Part shown: positions 15,736-18,452 of the stretch, in pieces | Position numbering within the stretch: the stretch's first letter is position 1 | Layout of the letters: each line of letters starts with the position of its first letter | Source: Pseudanabaena sp. CAN_BIN31 | GTDB lineage: Bacteria > Cyanobacteriota > Cyanobacteriia > Pseudanabaenales > Pseudanabaenaceae | DNA length: 18,452 nucleotides | NCBI GenBank assembly: GCA_026785865.1 | Contig: JAJAZG010000517.1 | Span: 1-18,452 of the forward strand | Direction: 5' to 3' | Made by a program: the position numbers and the translations under genes | Notes under the pieces: model-generated | What the model was told of the DNA's origin: nothing | The model's input: only the letters and a program-made list of their open reading frames with translations | Database searches by the model: none

Positions 15736-17934
15736 TCACTCTTCCAGTTGTAAATCTTCTTGTTGAACTTCAAACCGAATTTCGACATCACGAACATCAG
15801 CAAATTCAATCTCAACTCGCCGATCGCGTGCATAGTCAATAACCTGATTATTCTGCGAGGTGCGTTGAATTTCGCCAAGCGATCGCACCGTCATTCGTTC
15901 TGAGGCAACACCCTGTCGCATCAGGTAATTGCGAACCGATCGCGATCGCCTAAAACCTAATTCGAGGTTATAAGCGCCACTGGCTCTAGGATCGGTATGA
16001 CCTTGGAGCGTAATCATAATCGTGGGATATTGTTTTAACACGGCAGCAATGCGATTGAGAATTTGAGCAGTTTTAGGGCTAATCTCATCGCGATCGAGGG
16101 CAAAGTGAACTTGACGCGGCACTGATAGAACAATCGGATCGGGCGGAACCTGCACAACTGGCGGCGGAACTTGTACAACTTGCGGTGGAGTAGTACAAGC
16201 AGGAATAGTTGATGCAGTATTTGCGATCGCAGGAACAGAGAGATCGGGATTGACGATCTGAGCATTAAAAGCGGGTTCAGAAGTGCCATATTGCGGATCA
16301 GTGGCGATCGCGCTAATCACATCACCGACTTTTAGCTCAGGCAGTGATACGCCAAATTTGCCATCAGCATCAGTTTTGACCGTAGTGAGATATTCACTGA
16401 GAGCGCCATAGGGCAGATTTGGATTAATCTTGCCAGTGACGCGATAAATATCGACTTCCGTATCAGGATCGGCAGTACCATCGATATTGACTAGGTTCGG
16501 CGTAAACATCGGGAAAGCATTAGCCAAGAATTTCGGAGCATTGATTGCGCCATTGGCAGTATCCACCCGCCGAAAATTAGAATCACGAGGAAGGTTAACC
16601 CCATCGCCTGTCATAAAGTCGCGATCGCTAACATGACGCTGGGCGATCAAGTCAATACTTAGTCCAGTCAGCGCCGAAAAAGTATTTTTACGAATCAGGT
16701 TGCGATCGCTTTTCGGGAAAGCCGCGATCGCGATACCCGCACCGTTTTGATTGCGAATTTGATTATTAGTGACTTGATGATCGTTACCCATCAGATAAAT
16801 GGCGGCATATCTTGTGCTGCGATCATTAAACAAAATGCGGTTATCTTCAATGGTGATCGCGCCACTCGGTTTGAATAAATAGACCCCACTGCCATCATTG
16901 GCACAGAGAGTATTACCCTTGATTCGCAAATTAGCGATTTCACCTTCCAGATAAATTCCGTGCGGCATTCCATCAAAACCATTGCTAGCAATCACATTTT
17001 CAATAATCTGCGCTCCTGTTGCCCTTACCGATGTGACAATACCACTACCTTCATGAAAAGCAATTCGATTACGGCGCACGATCGCATCCGTACTATTAAA
17101 TAGATAAACCCCAAAACTAGAAGGTTGTTTGGGCATTGCGCCCGTGGGAGTGATGCCGAGCCAATTGGCTTCGAGGATGACACCTTGGGGCGGACGATTG
17201 CTGTCATAAAAGGGTGCAAACTTAGCGAGTTGCTGCTGTTGGCTGGTGTCAGGCGGCGGCGCGATGTGGGAAATGAAAATATCTGCGGATGGCGTAGTCG
17301 TGGGGACGCTTTCGATCGCATTAAAACCATAAATACTTAAACCCTTGATCGTCACGCCATCAGCAACAATCGTCAGACCGCGAAAAATCTCCACGCCATC
17401 GACAGGGGCGATCGCCACAATTGGTTTGGGAATCGCTAATTCTTGAGCAAAAGAGCTTTGAGGGTCATAGCCTGTTTGGGTCGTACCATCAAGAATTAAG
17501 TTTGGACTACTAATATCAGGTAAAGCTTTGCGTAATCTAATTGTGGTGCGATCGCTTGGCAAATTAAAACTAATTTGTGAGCCTTTTTGATTAACCAATG
17601 GTTTTATCTGAGTGCGTTCGGTATCACTGAGACGATCTAGGGCAAGACTGCCATTAGCGATCGCAATTGCTTCACGCAAAGTTAATTCGCGATCGGCTTG
17701 AATCTCGTCATCGCGATCGCTATTTACCGTAATTTGATAATTTTGGGTCGTGGTTTCGGCGATCGCTAGATGGTCTGTAGCAAAGAAAATACCGACGCTG
17801 CCGATCAAGACTACAGGCAAGGGGCTTAAGCCCCTTGTTAAGCCGCTTGTTAAGGCTATTGAAAATTGTGAGTAACTTATTTTTACAAGCTGCCTTAATG
17901 TAACTTTTACTTTGTTGCTGTTTACTTTTTTCAT
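15736..17934 (-). CDS. Parallel beta-helix protein with C-terminal OmpA domain
   Basis: A 732-residue envelope protein. The N-terminus (1-60) has a long basic lead, a hydrophobic stretch (VVLIGSVGIFF, about 41-51) and DHLAIAE as likely cleavage region. A CSLREA-like segment follows (VNSDRDDEI, ELTLREAIAIAN, about 70-95). Residues about 140-430 form a right-handed parallel beta-helix of the pectate-lyase/NosD type (VTIKGLSIYGFN, AIVRRNRIAFHEGSGIV, LRIKGNTLCANDGSGVYL, ITIEDNRILFNDRS, HQVTNNQIRNQNGAGIAI). An Ig/CNA-like domain (about 480-560; IDGTADPDTEVDIYR, TDADGKFGVSLP) and a proline-rich linker (583-600) lead to an OmpA domain (about 608-714; GHTDPR at 645, NLELGFRRSRSVRNYL, YARDRRVEIEF) expected to bind peptidoglycan. 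No transmembrane barrel is seen. The start is 5 bases after the preceding stop, which suggests translational coupling. Confidence 0.88.
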   Translation of the reverse strand: MKKVNSNKVKVTLRQLVKISYSQFSIALTSGLTRGLSPLPVVLIGSVGIFFATDHLAIAETTTQNYQITVNSDRDDEIQADRELTLREAIAIANGSLALDRLSDTERTQIKPLVNQKGSQISFNLPSDRTTIRLRKALPDISSPNLILDGTTQTGYDPQSSFAQELAIPKPIVAIAPVDGVEIFRGLTIVADGVTIKGLSIYGFNAIESVPTTTPSADIFISHIAPPPDTSQQQQLAKFAPFYDSNRPPQGVILEANWLGITPTGAMPKQPSSFGVYLFNSTDAIVRRNRIAFHEGSGIVTSVRATGAQIIENVIASNGFDGMPHGIYLEGEIANLRIKGNTLCANDGSGVYLFKPSGAITIEDNRILFNDRSTRYAAIYLMGNDHQVTNNQIRNQNGAGIAIAAFPKSDRNLIRKNTFSALTGLSIDLIAQRHVSDRDFMTGDGVNLPRDSNFRRVDTANGAINAPKFLANAFPMFTPNLVNIDGTADPDTEVDIYRVTGKINPNLPYGALSEYLTTVKTDADGKFGVSLPELKVGDVISAIATDPQYGTSEPAFNAQIVNPDLSVPAIANTASTIPACTTPPQVVQVPPPVVQVPPDPIVLSVPRQVHFALDRDEISPKTAQILNRIAAVLKQYPTIMITLQGHTDPRASGAYNLELGFRRSRSVRNYLMRQGVASERMTVRSLGEIQRTSQNNQVIDYARDRRVEIEFADVRDVEIRFEVQQEDLQLEE
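17818..17854. repeat. Perfect 20-bp palindrome inside a signal-peptide coding region
   Basis: CAAGGGGCTTAAGCCCCTTG (17818-17837) is a perfect palindrome. It overlaps the first of two direct copies of CTTGTTAAG (17834-17842 and 17846-17854). The AAGGGGCTTAAGCCCCTT core is of a dispersed type known between genes in cyanobacteria. Here it lies in frame, encoding residues near 33-39 of the OmpA/beta-helix protein. Confidence 0.6.
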
Positions 17935-17939
17935 GGTCT

Positions 17940-18452
17940 CTAATTCTTCAGATTTGAGAGTTGATCGGGAGCGATCGCAAAACCGCTTTTCTCGGTGGTG
18001 CTAACTCCAATGGCGCGGAGGAATGCAGTTACGGTGTCACCATTACTGGTCAGCAAGAAGTTAAAGGCGGTGGCAAGGCGACGATTGGCGCTGTCAGTAG
18101 CAGGGTCGATCGGATTATCTTGGTTACTTGTCGCCAGTTCATTACCCAATAACATGCTGATTAGCTGAATTGGCGAGGCTTCAAAGGAATAACTCAAGAG
18201 GCGACTGCGCTCGGTTGTTAAGACCCCATTTTCAGGATTGGCGATCGCGACTAACAAAGCCTCTGATGTTGGTAGTTGCGTTAACAATTGCGTAAATCCA
18301 AGATTGGGGATTTGAATAGAGCCGCTAAATATAGGATTGAATTGCGGATTAGATTGCGAATTCGGAACTGCACTTTCGAGCCAGTTAAATAAGGGGCGAT
18401 CGCCTTGCAACAATAACGCCAATGGACTTGTGGAAGTAGTCGAACTTGCCAA
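17940..18452 (-). CDS. Unidentified protein, C-terminal part
   Basis: An open frame enters from the right edge and ends at TAG 17940-17942, giving about 171 residues. A TTG at the very edge could be read as a start, but the frame simply continues out of the window, so I treat it as partial. The visible part is rich in Ser, Asn, Leu and Gln (LLLQGDRPLFNWLESAVPN, GFTQLLTQLPTSEALLVAIANPENGVL, RRLATAFNFLLTSNGDTVTAFLRAIGV), probably mixed helix and loop, with no cysteine and no catalytic motif I recognise. It precedes the OmpA/beta-helix gene by 5 bases, so the two are almost surely in one operon. I do not recognise the family. Confidence 0.75.
   Translation of the reverse strand: MASSTTSTSPLALLLQGDRPLFNWLESAVPNSQSNPQFNPIFSGSIQIPNLGFTQLLTQLPTSEALLVAIANPENGVLTTERSRLLSYSFEASPIQLISMLLGNELATSNQDNPIDPATDSANRRLATAFNFLLTSNGDTVTAFLRAIGVSTTEKSGFAIAPDQLSNLKN

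Noticed and set aside
18450..18452. TTG at the right edge as the true start of the last gene
   Set aside because: The frame is open to the edge, and the first residues do not look like an N-terminus; a partial gene is the simpler reading.
1..18452. tRNA, rRNA, transposase or phage genes
   Set aside because: No tRNA-like cloverleaf, rRNA segment, transposase or integrase sequence was recognised in the window.

Overview
The window looks like chromosomal DNA of a cyanobacterium. The palindrome GCGATCGC (HIP1) recurs in most genes, most genes lack a strong Shine-Dalgarno sequence, and a gene for the RuBisCO assembly chaperone Raf1 is present. The moderate-to-low G+C and the style of the surface proteins would fit a filamentous lineage such as Pseudanabaena, but the genus is a guess.

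Left part, + strand (1-3363): the 3' end of a probable SMI1/KNR4 (SUKH-like) gene; carA, the glutaminase subunit of carbamoyl-phosphate synthase, preceded by a 15-bp inverted repeat; raf1; and a small AT-rich gene with a PD-(D/E)XK nuclease-like residue pattern. Directly after that small gene lies a decayed second copy of the 3' end of raf1. It is followed by a 15-bp-armed inverted repeat of a dispersed cyanobacterial type and by a long bidirectional terminator hairpin separating the two convergent gene groups.

Right part, - strand (18452 down to 3786): a row of closely spaced genes read right to left. These are an unidentified partial gene, an OmpA-domain protein carrying a parallel beta-helix, a 1856-residue secreted protein with six GEVED repeats, a 722-residue relative with one GEVED domain, a 276-residue relative with none, and a GH38 alpha-mannosidase. 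The three secreted proteins end in the same DUF11-like module with four conserved cysteines and nearly identical last residues (SYGF-x-RF-x-V-x-VN). Gaps are 5, 75, 174, 77 and 44 bases, so co-transcription of at least parts of the row is plausible.

Reading of the set (inference): the OmpA domain would hold the beta-helix protein to peptidoglycan in the envelope, and the GEVED/DUF11 proteins would be calcium-dependent surface or extracellular structural proteins or adhesins sharing one export or attachment module. The GEVED genes are poor in HIP1 compared with the genes on both sides. The best candidate for something undescribed is this surface protein set. The second is the raf1 - nuclease-like gene - raf1-remnant arrangement.
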